64,000 bases of DNA from JABCYV01 sp963696025 (GTDB lineage Bacteria; Acidobacteriota; Terriglobia; Terriglobales; Acidobacteriaceae), in the NCBI GenBank assembly GCA_963696025.1, contig CAVOII010000010.1, positions 124,001 to 188,000 on the forward strand, given 5' to 3'. The position numbers were made by a program, and so were the translations under genes. Positions 37,501 to 45,622 of the stretch are shown one piece after another. The notes below the pieces were generated by a model. That model saw only the letters and a program-made list of their open reading frames with translations. It was not told the DNA's origin and did no database searches. Numbering within the stretch: the first letter of the stretch is position 1; the number at the start of each line of letters is the position of its first letter.

Positions 37501-38041
37501 GGCCCCAGTCAACGCGCGCGGCTTGATGCGCCAGCGTTTCCGCTGGTCGTTCGGCATTCTGCAGGCCGTTTGGAAACACCGCGCCGCGTTCGCACGTAAA
37601 GGCGCTCTGGGGTGGGTCGCACTGCCCAATATTGCAATCTTCCAGATTGTGCTGCCATTGGTCTCACCGTTCATCGATCTTATGTTCGGCGTGGGCGCCA
37701 TTTGGTATTTGATACAGAAGTCCTACCATCCTGATTCGACCGATCCTGCCAGCTTCCAGCGCCTGGTGATATTCTTCGCCGCGTTCCTTATCATCGACTT
37801 CATTACTTCCGCCATTGCGTTTGCGCTGGAGCGCCGCCAGCCCGAGGCCCGTGAAGATGTGTGGCTGCTGAGCCAGGTCTGGCTGCAGCGTTTCGCCTAT
37901 CGCCAATTGTTTTCCCTGGTCCTGCTAAAGACGCTCAAACGCGCCATCGAGGGCCAGCGCTTCGCCTGGGACAAGCTGGAACGTACCGCTGCCATGAGCT
38001 ACAAGCCCATGGAGGAGCGCGATTCGGTGAAGGTGCCGTAG
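34535..38041 (+). CDS. Triple-domain fusion: GH18-like hydrolase, polysaccharide deacetylase and GT2 synthase
   Basis: 1168 residues. A membrane anchor lies at about 23-42. A GH18-type domain (about 95-425) has catalytic residues in MVDFEDF (D225, E227) and MNYDEHYPGG. A CE4 deacetylase domain (about 495-700) has TFDDGPD (503-509) and NHTFTHPD. After a membrane segment (about 737-765), a processive GT2 domain (about 781-1020) has IPAYNEEKV, DDGSSD, DAD and QRFRW (1000-1004), followed by three or four membrane segments. It would make, deacetylate and cut a beta-linked amino-sugar polymer, combining the roles of PgaC and PgaB in one chain. The substrate is inferred from the families. Confidence 0.95.
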   Translation: MAQPVFYDPRQSRRKRLRRFFDVLGITVTLLVIFFVYSALRSEPLPDLLLPTLKRPFHALSEKEKAKAKERRRLAALQRGHRKSKRAPSQVKLNSEEGIRAAFYVSWDAASFSSLREYARQIDLLYPEWLHVLTPDGHLQSVDEQTNKFFDVVQGSKVRAVDDKVMPFLKSEETGMEVFPMVNNFDGVDWIDISPFLNDPGARARFRQQIEVFLATDKFRGLMVDFEDFPRKGQPGYLALLKELSDDLHAKGLKLYVSVQSRNADFNYPAVAARVDGVVVMNYDEHYPGGPAGPVASQDWFVANLQAVKKVVPQDKLICAIGNYGYDWPHRLKNGKLPPGVKDTNVSVQDAWLTARDSEEDVDFDGDSMNPHVSYMDEHNLQHDVWFLDAVTALNEMRAAQQLGIQTFALWRLGAEDRSLWRVWDVPGDSASPDKLKDVPPGQDVDMEGEGEILRIEARPADGKRTITVEGASGQITDETLDPLPEPYRVARYGASPNKVAITFDDGPDPDWTPKILDVLKREHAPAVFFLIGIQADKFAAVTSRVYREGHEIGNHTFTHPDISNISRSYMKLELNLTEQLFASRLGIRTILFRPPYSVDAEPDTEDQVRPLETTQDMGYTTVGDKIDPNDWQENPRHTAEQITAEVLAQLPPCAANDTRCGNIILLHDGGGDREQTLLALPKMIEGIRAKGLQIVPLYQLLGKTQADVMPPIPANERWAARLEWMGFALFDFGNKTITWIFFLGDLLMTGRLLFIGAFAIFDRLRNRRYGAPGEGESYRPQVAVLIPAYNEEKVIERTVRSVLNLNYPGLRVIVIDDGSSDKTLEVARSAFVEEEASGRVLILTKPNAGKASALNFGLEHLQGEEIFVGIDADTVIARNAISNLVPHFLNPKVGAVAGNAKVGNRINLWTRWQALEYITSQNFERRALNTLGAVSVVPGAIGAWRTSAVREAGGYHTDTVAEDADLTMALLELGYRVEYEDLALAYTEAPVNARGLMRQRFRWSFGILQAVWKHRAAFARKGALGWVALPNIAIFQIVLPLVSPFIDLMFGVGAIWYLIQKSYHPDSTDPASFQRLVIFFAAFLIIDFITSAIAFALERRQPEAREDVWLLSQVWLQRFAYRQLFSLVLLKTLKRAIEGQRFAWDKLERTAAMSYKPMEERDSVKVP

Positions 38042-38180
38042 CGACGCCTGTCTTCGCCTGTCGGCATTCTGGTAGTGGCTCGATTCAGAATTTCTGCCGA
38101 TTTCGAGTTCGATGGCGCCATCCTGAGCGCCGCCGTTTTTCAGCGCGTGCGGCGGTATAGCATGTGTGGTCACTCCATGC

Positions 38181-38223
38181 GAGATCCTTCGCCCGGCTGA
38201 CCAGCGCCGGGCTTCGGGATGAC
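38181..38223. repeat. Hairpin repeat related to the 19.8-kb element
   Basis: The sequence starts GAGATCCTTC and ends TTCGGGATGAC around a perfect 7-bp stem (GCCCGGC at 38191-38197 and GCCGGGC at 38206-38212). On the minus strand it reads GTCATCCCGAAG...GAAGGATCTC, the same type of outer sequence as at 19827. It lies in the 332-base gap before pruA, which otherwise shows only the tandem repeat listed next. Confidence 0.5.
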
Positions 38224-38243
38224 GCATAAATTGACGCATAAAT
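38220..38243. repeat. Tandem duplication of TGACGCATAAAT
   Basis: Two perfect adjacent copies of the 12-mer TGACGCATAAAT (38220-38231 and 38232-38243) abut the hairpin repeat. This could be a duplication scar or a binding site upstream of pruA. Confidence 0.6.
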
Positions 38244-38373
38244 TAAAGACCACTGAAAATTCAAACTGGACCACTAGCGGCATTCTGAACGTCCGGCGAG
38301 ACCAGTTTCCTGATGCTACAATGAGGATTCTAATATCTGCCGTAAAGGCATTGATCTCTCTGAGGTGCATCCC

Positions 38374-39969
38374 ATGGCAACCGTTGAAACCCCTGTCCGT
38401 CCGCAGATTCGCGTGCATCAAGGCGCCTTCGTGAACGAGCCGCTGACTGATTTCACCAAGGACGAAAACGCGCGCAAGATGCGCGCCGCCATCGAGAAAG
38501 TGCGCGGCCAACTGGGTCGTGAGTATGAGCTGATCATCGGTGGCAAGCGTGTCAAAACGCAGGACAAGATCAAATCCATCAACCCGGCGAAGCCATCACA
38601 GACTGTGGGCCTGCACCAGAAGGCCGGCAAAGAGCACGTCGAGCCAGCCATACACGCAGCTCTGAGCGCCTTTGAATCCTGGCGCTACACATCGGTCGAA
38701 GAGCGTGCCAGCCTGCTTTTCCGGGTGGGCGACCTGCTGCGCGAGCGCAAATTTGAATTTAATGCCTGGCTAGTTTTCGAAGTCAGCAAGAACTGGGCCG
38801 AAGCCGATGCCGACATCGCCGAGACCATTGATTTTTGTGAATACTACAGTCGTGAGGCGCTGCGGCTGTCGAACGTCAAGCTTGAAGTGCAAATGCCCGG
38901 AGAACGCGACTCGCTCTTCTATATTCCGCTGGGCGTAGGTGCGGTCATTCCGCCCTGGAATTTTCCTTGTGCCATCATGGCGGGCATGACCTTGGCATCT
39001 ATCGTCAGCGGCAATACAGTTATCCTGAAGCCCTCCAGCGATTCGCCCACGATCGCCGCGAAGTTCGTTGAACTACTCGAAGAATGCGGCATGCCCGATG
39101 GCGTGGTGAACTTCTGCCCTGGCGCCGGTGCCAGCTTCGGCAACGCCGTGGTCGCCCATCCCAAAACCCGCTACATCGCCTTCACCGGTTCGCGTGAAGT
39201 CGGCCTCGATATTAACAAGAGCGCTGCCACGCACGCTCCCGGCCAGCTCTGGATCAAACGGACGATCCTGGAGATGGGAGGTAAGGACGCAATTGTGGTG
39301 GACGCCGACGCCGATCTCGACTCGGCAGTCGAAGGCGTGGCTCAATCTGCTTTCGGCTTCCAGGGCCAGAAATGCTCAGCTTGCTCCCGCGCGATTATCG
39401 ACGAGCGCATCCACGACAAATTTCTCGAAAAGCTGAAGACCCGTGTGGAGAAAATCACGGTCGGCGATCCCGCTGAAAATGCCAATATGGGCGCGGTGAT
39501 CAATGAAGGCTCGATGAAGACCATTCTCGAATACATCGAACAAGGCAAGAAAGATGGACGGGTGATCACAGGTGGAGACCGAGCGAAGAACGCCGGTGAG
39601 GGCTACTTCCTACAGCCCACCGTCATTGCAGATATCCCGGCCAAATCAAAGCTTGAGCAGGAAGAGATCTTCGGTCCCGTGCTGGCCGTCATCAAGTCCA
39701 GGAATTACGATCACGCCCTGGAAATTGCCAACGACACCGAGTTCGGGCTTACCGGCGCGGTCTACACGAAATCGAAGGAGAAAATCTCCCGCGCAATACG
39801 CGAATTCCACGTAGGCAATCTCTATATCAACCGCAAGTGCACCGGTGCGACGGTTGCCGCCCATCCTTTTGGGGGATTTAATATGTCGGGCACCGATTCC
39901 AAATCCGGCGGCCCCGATTACCTGTATCTGTTTACACAGGGCAAAGCTGTCGGAGAGAAAATCGGGTAG
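38374..39969 (+). CDS. pruA: 1-pyrroline-5-carboxylate (L-glutamate gamma-semialdehyde) dehydrogenase
   Basis: A 531-residue NAD-dependent aldehyde dehydrogenase that completes proline or ornithine catabolism to glutamate. The cofactor region IPPWNFPCAIMAGM, Glu in ILEMGGKDA and the catalytic Cys in GQKCSACSR are present. NPFGGF-like HPFGGFNMSGTDSKSGGPDYL and the TVGLHQKA start region match the RocA/PruA group over general ALDHs. ATG 38374 has GAGG upstream. No proline dehydrogenase gene is adjacent. Confidence 0.95.
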   Translation: MATVETPVRPQIRVHQGAFVNEPLTDFTKDENARKMRAAIEKVRGQLGREYELIIGGKRVKTQDKIKSINPAKPSQTVGLHQKAGKEHVEPAIHAALSAFESWRYTSVEERASLLFRVGDLLRERKFEFNAWLVFEVSKNWAEADADIAETIDFCEYYSREALRLSNVKLEVQMPGERDSLFYIPLGVGAVIPPWNFPCAIMAGMTLASIVSGNTVILKPSSDSPTIAAKFVELLEECGMPDGVVNFCPGAGASFGNAVVAHPKTRYIAFTGSREVGLDINKSAATHAPGQLWIKRTILEMGGKDAIVVDADADLDSAVEGVAQSAFGFQGQKCSACSRAIIDERIHDKFLEKLKTRVEKITVGDPAENANMGAVINEGSMKTILEYIEQGKKDGRVITGGDRAKNAGEGYFLQPTVIADIPAKSKLEQEEIFGPVLAVIKSRNYDHALEIANDTEFGLTGAVYTKSKEKISRAIREFHVGNLYINRKCTGATVAAHPFGGFNMSGTDSKSGGPDYLYLFTQGKAVGEKIG

Positions 39970-40059
39970 TCGGTTTTCACCTATCCATCGCCGTCCAGCA
40001 GACGTGATGTCATGTTCACTTCTGCTGGAGTCTGAAAGTAGCTCTGCTCGCCGGCGTGG

Positions 40060-40422
40060 TCAGGCGGCCTTCGCCTTCCAAAGTCCGAGCATCGCTCCGG
40101 TCGGATCGACAATAATGCTGAACCAGCCTGCGCCCATTACCTCCGTCACATCTTTCATGACCGTTGCACCCAATGACTTTGCTTTCTTGGTCGCCGCACC
40201 TATGTCGTCCACTTCCACGTATGCCATCCACGCAGATGGTGCACCTGGGATGAGCTGCTTCATCATTCCGCCACCGGTGCCCTTCCCGGGTTTGATCATC
40301 GTATAGGCGCCGTCGGGCATGGGGACGTCTTCCAGAGTCCATTCGAATAGTTTTCCATAAAAGGTCTTCGCCTTGTTGACATCGGTTGTGCTGAGTTCAA
40401 CGTGTACGAAAGCATTTGCCAT
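40060..40422 (-). CDS. VOC-superfamily (glyoxalase-like) protein
   Basis: A 120-residue protein of two beta-alpha-beta-beta-beta modules. FVHVELSTTDVNKAKTFYGKLFEW is the typical opening of the family, and AYVEVDDIGAATKKAKSLGA and ISIIVDPTGAMLGLWK the second half. It is a small metal- or ligand-binding protein of the type often annotated as glyoxalase/bleomycin-resistance-like. The actual substrate is unknown. It lies 57 bases after the aldo/keto reductase gene on the same strand and may be cotranscribed. Confidence 0.9.
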   Translation of the reverse strand: MANAFVHVELSTTDVNKAKTFYGKLFEWTLEDVPMPDGAYTMIKPGKGTGGGMMKQLIPGAPSAWMAYVEVDDIGAATKKAKSLGATVMKDVTEVMGAGWFSIIVDPTGAMLGLWKAKAA

Positions 40423-40479
40423 GACTTTCTCCTCAATCGATATTTGCGAGCGTTAGGTTTAAAGCCAGCCTGATCTGCT

Positions 40480-41517
40480 TTATGTCCGGGCAGGAGCGAC
40501 AGGCGGAGGATTCCGTTCGAATTGCCGCTGATGCCAATAAGGATAGACCGGCGTTACGTCGCTGGCCCGATCTAACCTGGCGATTTGCGCGGGTGAAAGA
40601 TTCCATCCGGCGGCGCCCAAATTTTGACGCAACTGTTCCTCATTGCGGGCGCCCATAATCACAGTGGAGACGGAAGGGCGTTGCAAGAGCCAGTTCAGTG
40701 CAACCTGCGCGACAGTCTTCCCCGTTTCTCTGGCTACTTCATCCAGCGCGTCGACTACTTTGTATAGATACTCCTCGGAAACGGGCGGGCCCTGGTCGGA
40801 TGTCTTGTGAAGCCGGCTCTCCGATGGCACGGGCTGGCCCCGCCGAATTTTGCCTGTGAGACGACCCCATCCCAGCGGACTCCAGATGATTGCGCCCACC
40901 CCCTGATCCAAGGCAAGTGGCATCAGTTCCCACTCGTACTCTCTTCCAATCAGGGAGTAATAAACTTGATGTCCCACGTAGCGCGCCCAGCCGTACCGGT
41001 CCGAAACATCAAGGGACTGCATCAGGTGCCAGCCAGAGAAATTCGAACACGCGATGTATCTCACTTTTCCACTTACCACCAGGTCGTCGAGCGTGCTCAG
41101 GACCTCCGCAACCGGAGTCTGGGCGTCAAATCCGTGTAAGTGGTAGATGTCGATGTAGTCCGTTCCCAGCCTGCGCAGGCTGGCTTCGCAGGAGCGAATA
41201 AGGTGATACCGCGACGACCCCACATCGTTGGGGCCAGGTCCCAGGCGAAAGGTTGCCTTGGTCGAGATCAAAACATCTGCACGACGTCCGGCAATCGCTT
41301 TTCCGAGGATTGTTTCGGAGAGACCGTTGGAGTAAACGTCCGCGGTATCGAAGAGGCTTACGCCCGCTTCAAGGCAAAGATCCACCAGACGAGTTGCCTC
41401 GTCAACATCGCTCGCGCCCCAGGCGCGAAAAAACTCGGTTCCACCACCAAAGGTAGCGGCGCCAAAACTTAACGCCGGCACTTCCAGACCAGAATTGCCA
41501 AGTCGTCGAAATTCCAT
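40480..41517 (-). CDS. Aldo/keto reductase
   Basis: A 345-residue NADPH-dependent (beta/alpha)8 oxidoreductase. The catalytic tetrad is visible as Asp and Tyr in FDTADVYSNG, Lys in ISTKATF and His in IYHLHGFD. The cofactor loop is SVSTVIMGARNEEQLRQN near the C-terminus. It is close to the AKR11/YajO-like group by length and motifs. The physiological substrate is not predictable. A bidirectional terminator (41583-41612) separates it from the upstream regulator pair. Confidence 0.94.
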   Translation of the reverse strand: MEFRRLGNSGLEVPALSFGAATFGGGTEFFRAWGASDVDEATRLVDLCLEAGVSLFDTADVYSNGLSETILGKAIAGRRADVLISTKATFRLGPGPNDVGSSRYHLIRSCEASLRRLGTDYIDIYHLHGFDAQTPVAEVLSTLDDLVVSGKVRYIACSNFSGWHLMQSLDVSDRYGWARYVGHQVYYSLIGREYEWELMPLALDQGVGAIIWSPLGWGRLTGKIRRGQPVPSESRLHKTSDQGPPVSEEYLYKVVDALDEVARETGKTVAQVALNWLLQRPSVSTVIMGARNEEQLRQNLGAAGWNLSPAQIARLDRASDVTPVYPYWHQRQFERNPPPVAPART

Positions 41518-41582
41518 GCCGCAGTAGATGCAAGTCGGGCCGGTAGCGATGCGATGCTCAGAGCGCGGGTCTGGGGCAAATA

Positions 41583-41612
41583 AAGAAGGCCGCCGTCACA
41601 GGCGGCCTTCTT
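41583..41612 (-). terminator. Strong, probably bidirectional Rho-independent terminator
   Basis: A perfect 12-bp stem, AAGAAGGCCGCC / GGCGGCCTTCTT, closes a 6-base loop (GTCACA). On the minus strand it is followed by a T-rich tract (CTTCTTTATTTG) 22 bases beyond the response-regulator stop. It therefore ends the PilZ-LuxR operon. The plus strand also has a short T-run. Confidence 0.85.
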
Positions 41613-41634
41613 TCGTACTGCAAAAACGAAAGCC

Positions 41635-42315
41635 TTACGACGCCACGCCAGCGCCTGGTCCCGGTTGAGGCGTAACCCCGGCCGCAGTCGCTGCTGCAGC
41701 TTCATTCAGAATGCGATGATGAATGGTAAACAGGGCTAGCTCCAGCCGGTCGGAGACGCCGATCTTGTCATACACGTTGCGCAGATAGTTCTTGATCACC
41801 TGTTCCGTGGTTCCGAGCTGAGAGGCGATCTCTTTGTTTTTATATCCCTGCACGATCAGCGCGACGATGCGGAGTTCCTTGGCGGTCAGGCGGTCACGCA
41901 CCCGCAACCCAACCATATCATTTTCAGTCAGTTCGCTAGGCACGGCGATGTCCTGCACCCAGGTCTCACCGCGGGCGACCTTGCGCACGCAATCCACCAG
42001 CGCCGCGCTGGTTACGTTGCGGTACACCACGCCATGAGCTCCCGCGGACATGTAACGTTGGGCGCTTTCACCGGTATCGGCGAGCACCACGACTCGAGTT
42101 TTATTTTTGTTGGCGTTCTGCAGGACACCATTGAAATCAGAGTGGAATCCGCCGGCGACAATTAGCACCGCGGCGCGAAACTTGTCCAGGGCCATGAACA
42201 TCTGCTCCTGGGTCTGGGCCTGGGCCACAATGCGCATTTCGTCTTCAACCGCCAGCACTTTGGCGATTCCCGCTCGGAAGATTGCCTGGTTATCGGCCAG
42301 AATCAATTTCAGCAT
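41635..42315 (-). CDS. LuxR/NarL-type response regulator with degenerate receiver domain
   Basis: 226 residues from ATG 42315. The receiver domain (2-118) keeps the fold (LKLILADNQAIFRAGI; AGAHGVVYRNVTSAALVDCV) but has Ala54 where the phospho-accepting Asp should be (VLIVAGGF). Asn9 replaces one acidic residue, and Arg99 replaces the conserved Lys. A LuxR-type helix-turn-helix follows (about 139-197, LTAKELRIVALIVQGYKNKEIA, TTEQVIKNYLRNVYDKIG). It should bind DNA without phosphorylation control. It lies 16 bases after a PilZ gene, so c-di-GMP input via that partner is an attractive inference. The upstream extension to 42363 is not used. Confidence 0.93.
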   Translation of the reverse strand: MLKLILADNQAIFRAGIAKVLAVEDEMRIVAQAQTQEQMFMALDKFRAAVLIVAGGFHSDFNGVLQNANKNKTRVVVLADTGESAQRYMSAGAHGVVYRNVTSAALVDCVRKVARGETWVQDIAVPSELTENDMVGLRVRDRLTAKELRIVALIVQGYKNKEIASQLGTTEQVIKNYLRNVYDKIGVSDRLELALFTIHHRILNEAAAATAAGVTPQPGPGAGVAS

Positions 42316-42331
42316 TGCTTGAGCACCTCGA

Positions 42332-42709
42332 TCACGACTGGCGAACGAAATCGTAGGAATCAATCACGCAGGCCACGCCACGCGCCTCATTGGGATTACC
42401 GCCGGCTGCAGGTTCGTCGGTACGCACCACCCGTCCGCGGCATTGCACCACCACATTCTCTTTGGCGCCCGTCACTTCTGGTGGCAGGGTGATTTCGAAC
42501 TCCACGTTCGAACCAACCTCGAGAGAGGCATCCGCCCGGATGTACACTCCGGCAGCGCTCAGATTTCCCGTCACTCCGCTGTGCTGCCCGCCTTCTTCCG
42601 CCCGATGAATCTTGATGGGCAATTCCAAGGGGAACCGTTTCCCCGTCCGCGCGTCGGACACAAGACCTCCTCGCTCCTGGCCGTTCCTGCCTGCGAAAGC
42701 CAGCTCCAT
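42332..42709 (-). CDS. PilZ-domain (c-di-GMP-binding) protein
   Basis: 125 residues. The two c-di-GMP motifs are present: RxxxR as R21-TGK-R25 and the (D/N)xSxxG motif as N49-LSAA-G54. The remainder is the PilZ beta-barrel (GSNVEFEITLPPE, VVVQCRGRVVRTD). No other domain is fused, so it acts as a free c-di-GMP adaptor. It is the first gene of an operon with the degenerate-receiver LuxR regulator. Confidence 0.9.
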   Translation of the reverse strand: MELAFAGRNGQERGGLVSDARTGKRFPLELPIKIHRAEEGGQHSGVTGNLSAAGVYIRADASLEVGSNVEFEITLPPEVTGAKENVVVQCRGRVVRTDEPAAGGNPNEARGVACVIDSYDFVRQS

Positions 42710-42933
42710 GCCTAAATCTCCTGCTAGGGTACAAACAAATATGCTTAGCGCAGGTTATATCATGGATGACACCCCTCGTAAAAGCCTGATAACTCTTATA
42801 TTAACGGTAGGAACTAGGTTCCCCCGCACGGCCCGGAGGGCAGGGCAAACTCGGCCCGGCCGAGTTTGCCTTGGTGAACGCTACCTTCGGCTTTCTGGCA
42901 CAATGTGTGAGCACGCGTTCAAGGAGCGGTTTT

Positions 42934-44451
42934 ATGGTTGTTTCGATGGTGGCCCCTAGAGCTTTTTGGCGCACTTTCCTTCTCGGACTCTGCCTCTGCT
43001 TCGGCATATGGGCATCGGCCCAACAAACTGCGACAATACCCGCGCAAAAAGCGGTTCCACAGAAAAGCGCATCGGCCGCTGACCAGGCGAAAGTGCCGGA
43101 CACTCGCCCGTCGGAGCCGCCCCCAGTTCTGCGGGAATTGAATTCCGCGTTGCAATCCCTGGTGGCCAAAGTTTCGCCGGCGGTAGTTCAAGTTCTGGTC
43201 ACCGGGTACGGACCTGCCAGCGCCAACGGCCGCACCGAGACGGCGCTGATCGTTCGCCAGCACGCAGTCGGCTCGGGCGTGATCCTGGATCCCAATGGCT
43301 ACATCATGACCAACGCTCACGTGGTCGAAGGCGCACAACGAATCCGGGTGGCATTGCCCATGCCGATGGAGACCTCTCAGTCCGCCTTCGCACCCGCGGG
43401 GAGGCGCCCAATCCTGGACGCCAAGCTCATCGGTATCCACAAAGAGTCCGATCTCGCACTGCTGAAAATCGACGAAACTAACTTACCGACGCTTTCGCTC
43501 GGTCCTGGGCGCTTCGCGCATGAAGGACAATTGGTGTTCGCTATTGGTAGTCCGGAGGGCCTGCAGAATTCGGTCACCATGGGTGTGGTCAGTGCCGTAG
43601 CCCGTCAGGCCGATCCTGATAAGCCGATGGTCTACATTCAGACCGACGCGCCTATCAATCCCGGCAACAGCGGCGGCCCGCTGGTAGATATGGAAGGCTA
43701 TGTGGTCGGCATCAACACCTTCATCCTGACCCAGAGCGGGGGCAGCGAAGGGCTGGGCTTCGCTATCCCAGCCCGCGTGGTCCGATTTGTTTACGAGAGT
43801 CTGCGCAAAAATGGCCACGTACACCGCACCGAGATAGGAGCCGGAGCCCAGGCCATAAACCCTGATCTGGCCGAGGGTCTCCACCTGCCCCGCTCCTGGG
43901 GTGTGATCATTTCCGACGTCAAGCCTGACGGACCAGCAGCGGCCGCTGGGCTTAAGGTGCAGGACATCGTCTTGACCGCGGACGGCCGTTCTATCCAGAC
44001 TTTGCCGGCGCTCACTGCAGCTTTATATCTGCATCCGTTGGATGAGGTTCTCAAGCTGGAAGTTTTGCGTGGGAAGGATAAGCTAACGCTCGAGATCCCA
44101 GCCATCGAACACCGCGACCAGATGGACCAGTTGCAGGACGCAACCGATCCAGAGAAAAGTCTGGTCCCGCGCTTGGGAATCCTTGCCATCGAGCTGAACG
44201 ATCAACTGCGTTCCATGGTCGGAACTCTTCGCATTCCGTCGGGAGTCGTCGTCGTGGGGCGCGCGGCCGATCTCACCATCCCTGATACCGGAGTTCAAAC
44301 CGGCGACATCATCCATAGTCTGAACACCACGCCGATCGACTCGGTGGAATCGCTTCGCGCGGCCGTGAGGCCGCTTAAAACTAACGATGCAGTGGTGCTG
44401 CAGGTGGAGCGGGACGGTGGGCTGCTGTACTTGGCATTCGAAATGGAATGA
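42934..44451 (+). CDS. HtrA/DegP-like periplasmic serine protease with two PDZ domains
   Basis: 505 residues from ATG 42934, preceded by AAGGAG. A signal peptide covers about 1-30 (LLGLCLCFGIWASA). The trypsin-like domain (about 70-285) carries His in MTNAHVVEG, Asp in ESDLALLKI and Ser in NPGNSGGPL. Two PDZ domains follow (about 300-395 and 410-505), with WGVIISDVKPDGPAAAAGL in the first. It degrades or refolds damaged envelope proteins. It is monocistronic. An upstream in-frame start at 42871 is rejected for lack of Shine-Dalgarno. Confidence 0.94.
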   Translation: MVVSMVAPRAFWRTFLLGLCLCFGIWASAQQTATIPAQKAVPQKSASAADQAKVPDTRPSEPPPVLRELNSALQSLVAKVSPAVVQVLVTGYGPASANGRTETALIVRQHAVGSGVILDPNGYIMTNAHVVEGAQRIRVALPMPMETSQSAFAPAGRRPILDAKLIGIHKESDLALLKIDETNLPTLSLGPGRFAHEGQLVFAIGSPEGLQNSVTMGVVSAVARQADPDKPMVYIQTDAPINPGNSGGPLVDMEGYVVGINTFILTQSGGSEGLGFAIPARVVRFVYESLRKNGHVHRTEIGAGAQAINPDLAEGLHLPRSWGVIISDVKPDGPAAAAGLKVQDIVLTADGRSIQTLPALTAALYLHPLDEVLKLEVLRGKDKLTLEIPAIEHRDQMDQLQDATDPEKSLVPRLGILAIELNDQLRSMVGTLRIPSGVVVVGRAADLTIPDTGVQTGDIIHSLNTTPIDSVESLRAAVRPLKTNDAVVLQVERDGGLLYLAFEME

Positions 44452-44586
44452 AAAGCAACCGTCGGTTCTTCATCATGTCAGTCCAATCGGTCCAGGATTT
44501 AGATTACCGTACGGTTCTGCTAAGTGGCATTCTTAACTGGTACGATTATAGGAAAGCAGTCTTCTCAGGTAAGAGAGCACGTTGTG

Positions 44587-45591
44587 ATGAGTAGATTCTG
44601 CAAGACTAGCTGGTCGATCCTGTGCCTGGGCGTGTTGGTTTTAGCCCTCACGTTAGTGAGGTCAGCTTCCGCCCAGACTTGTTTGACGGCCAGTGATATG
44701 GACGAGGCTACCCGAAACGCGCTGGTGAACACGGCGAAGCGCCATTTCGATATGGCGGCCCGTGGCGATGCCGCGTCCATGCGACAAAATGCGATCCCCA
44801 GTCTCGCGGGAAACTTTTCTGGCATCGAGACGGCGGTCAAGGACAACAAGGAGAATTTGTCGGGAGCGCAAGCAGTTCCGCGCCCCCCGTTTCTACTCAA
44901 GGCGGAAGGAAAAGCTCCAATTGAACGTGCCGAATTCTTGTGTGGCGTTTTCAATAAGAGCGGACAGACGTCGGACAGCGCCGTATTTGTGATCCCCAAC
45001 CTGCCGCCCGGAAACTACGCGGTTGTGATTCTGGACGTCGCCGGTTCAAAAGAGCCCTACACGGTTTCGTTCGTCCTCCAGCAGCAAGCAACAGACTGGA
45101 AACTTGGTGGCTTTTATGCCAAGCCTTCGCAGGTGGGGGCCCATGATGGCAACTGGTTCGCCGAACAGGCGCGGAGTTTCAAGTCCAAAGGAAAGCAGCA
45201 CGACGCCTGGTTTTATTACCTGGAGGCGCGCGACCTGCTCGCCCCAGTGCCCTTCATGAGCACGCTCACCACTGACAAGCTCTATGACGAGATGCAAAAC
45301 GTGAAGCCTCCCGATCTCCCTCCAGCAGATCTGTCGGCAGGCTCCAAGACGTTCAAGGTCACTGAGCTTTTCCCCACCGCGATGGGCAAGGAATTGGACC
45401 TGGTCGTGAAGTATCAGTGCTCCGATATTTCCAACACCGCGCAATCCTTTCAGGACAACACCGCGGTCATGAAGGCATTGGTCACGAAATATCCTGAGTT
45501 GCGTGACGCGTTTGATGGAATTGTGGCTCGCGCCGTCGAACCATCGGGCCGGGACTATGGATCGCTATTAGCGATGAAGAATATCAAGTAG
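44587..45591 (+). CDS. Secreted protein of unknown function
   Basis: 334 residues from ATG 44587 (GTG 44584 is also possible). A signal peptide ends near residue 30 (LTLVRSASA). The mature part includes a helical N-terminal region (DMDEATRNALVNTAKRHFDMAARGDAASM) and a lipoprotein-like beta domain (FVIPNLPPGNYAVVILDV), then an alpha-rich tail. Similar sequences recur as unnamed acidobacterial exported proteins; no enzymatic motif was seen. It converges on ligD. Confidence 0.75.
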   Translation: MSRFCKTSWSILCLGVLVLALTLVRSASAQTCLTASDMDEATRNALVNTAKRHFDMAARGDAASMRQNAIPSLAGNFSGIETAVKDNKENLSGAQAVPRPPFLLKAEGKAPIERAEFLCGVFNKSGQTSDSAVFVIPNLPPGNYAVVILDVAGSKEPYTVSFVLQQQATDWKLGGFYAKPSQVGAHDGNWFAEQARSFKSKGKQHDAWFYYLEARDLLAPVPFMSTLTTDKLYDEMQNVKPPDLPPADLSAGSKTFKVTELFPTAMGKELDLVVKYQCSDISNTAQSFQDNTAVMKALVTKYPELRDAFDGIVARAVEPSGRDYGSLLAMKNIK

Positions 45592-45622
45592 CCGTCCGCC
45601 GGCGGCTTCTTGCCTCGACACG

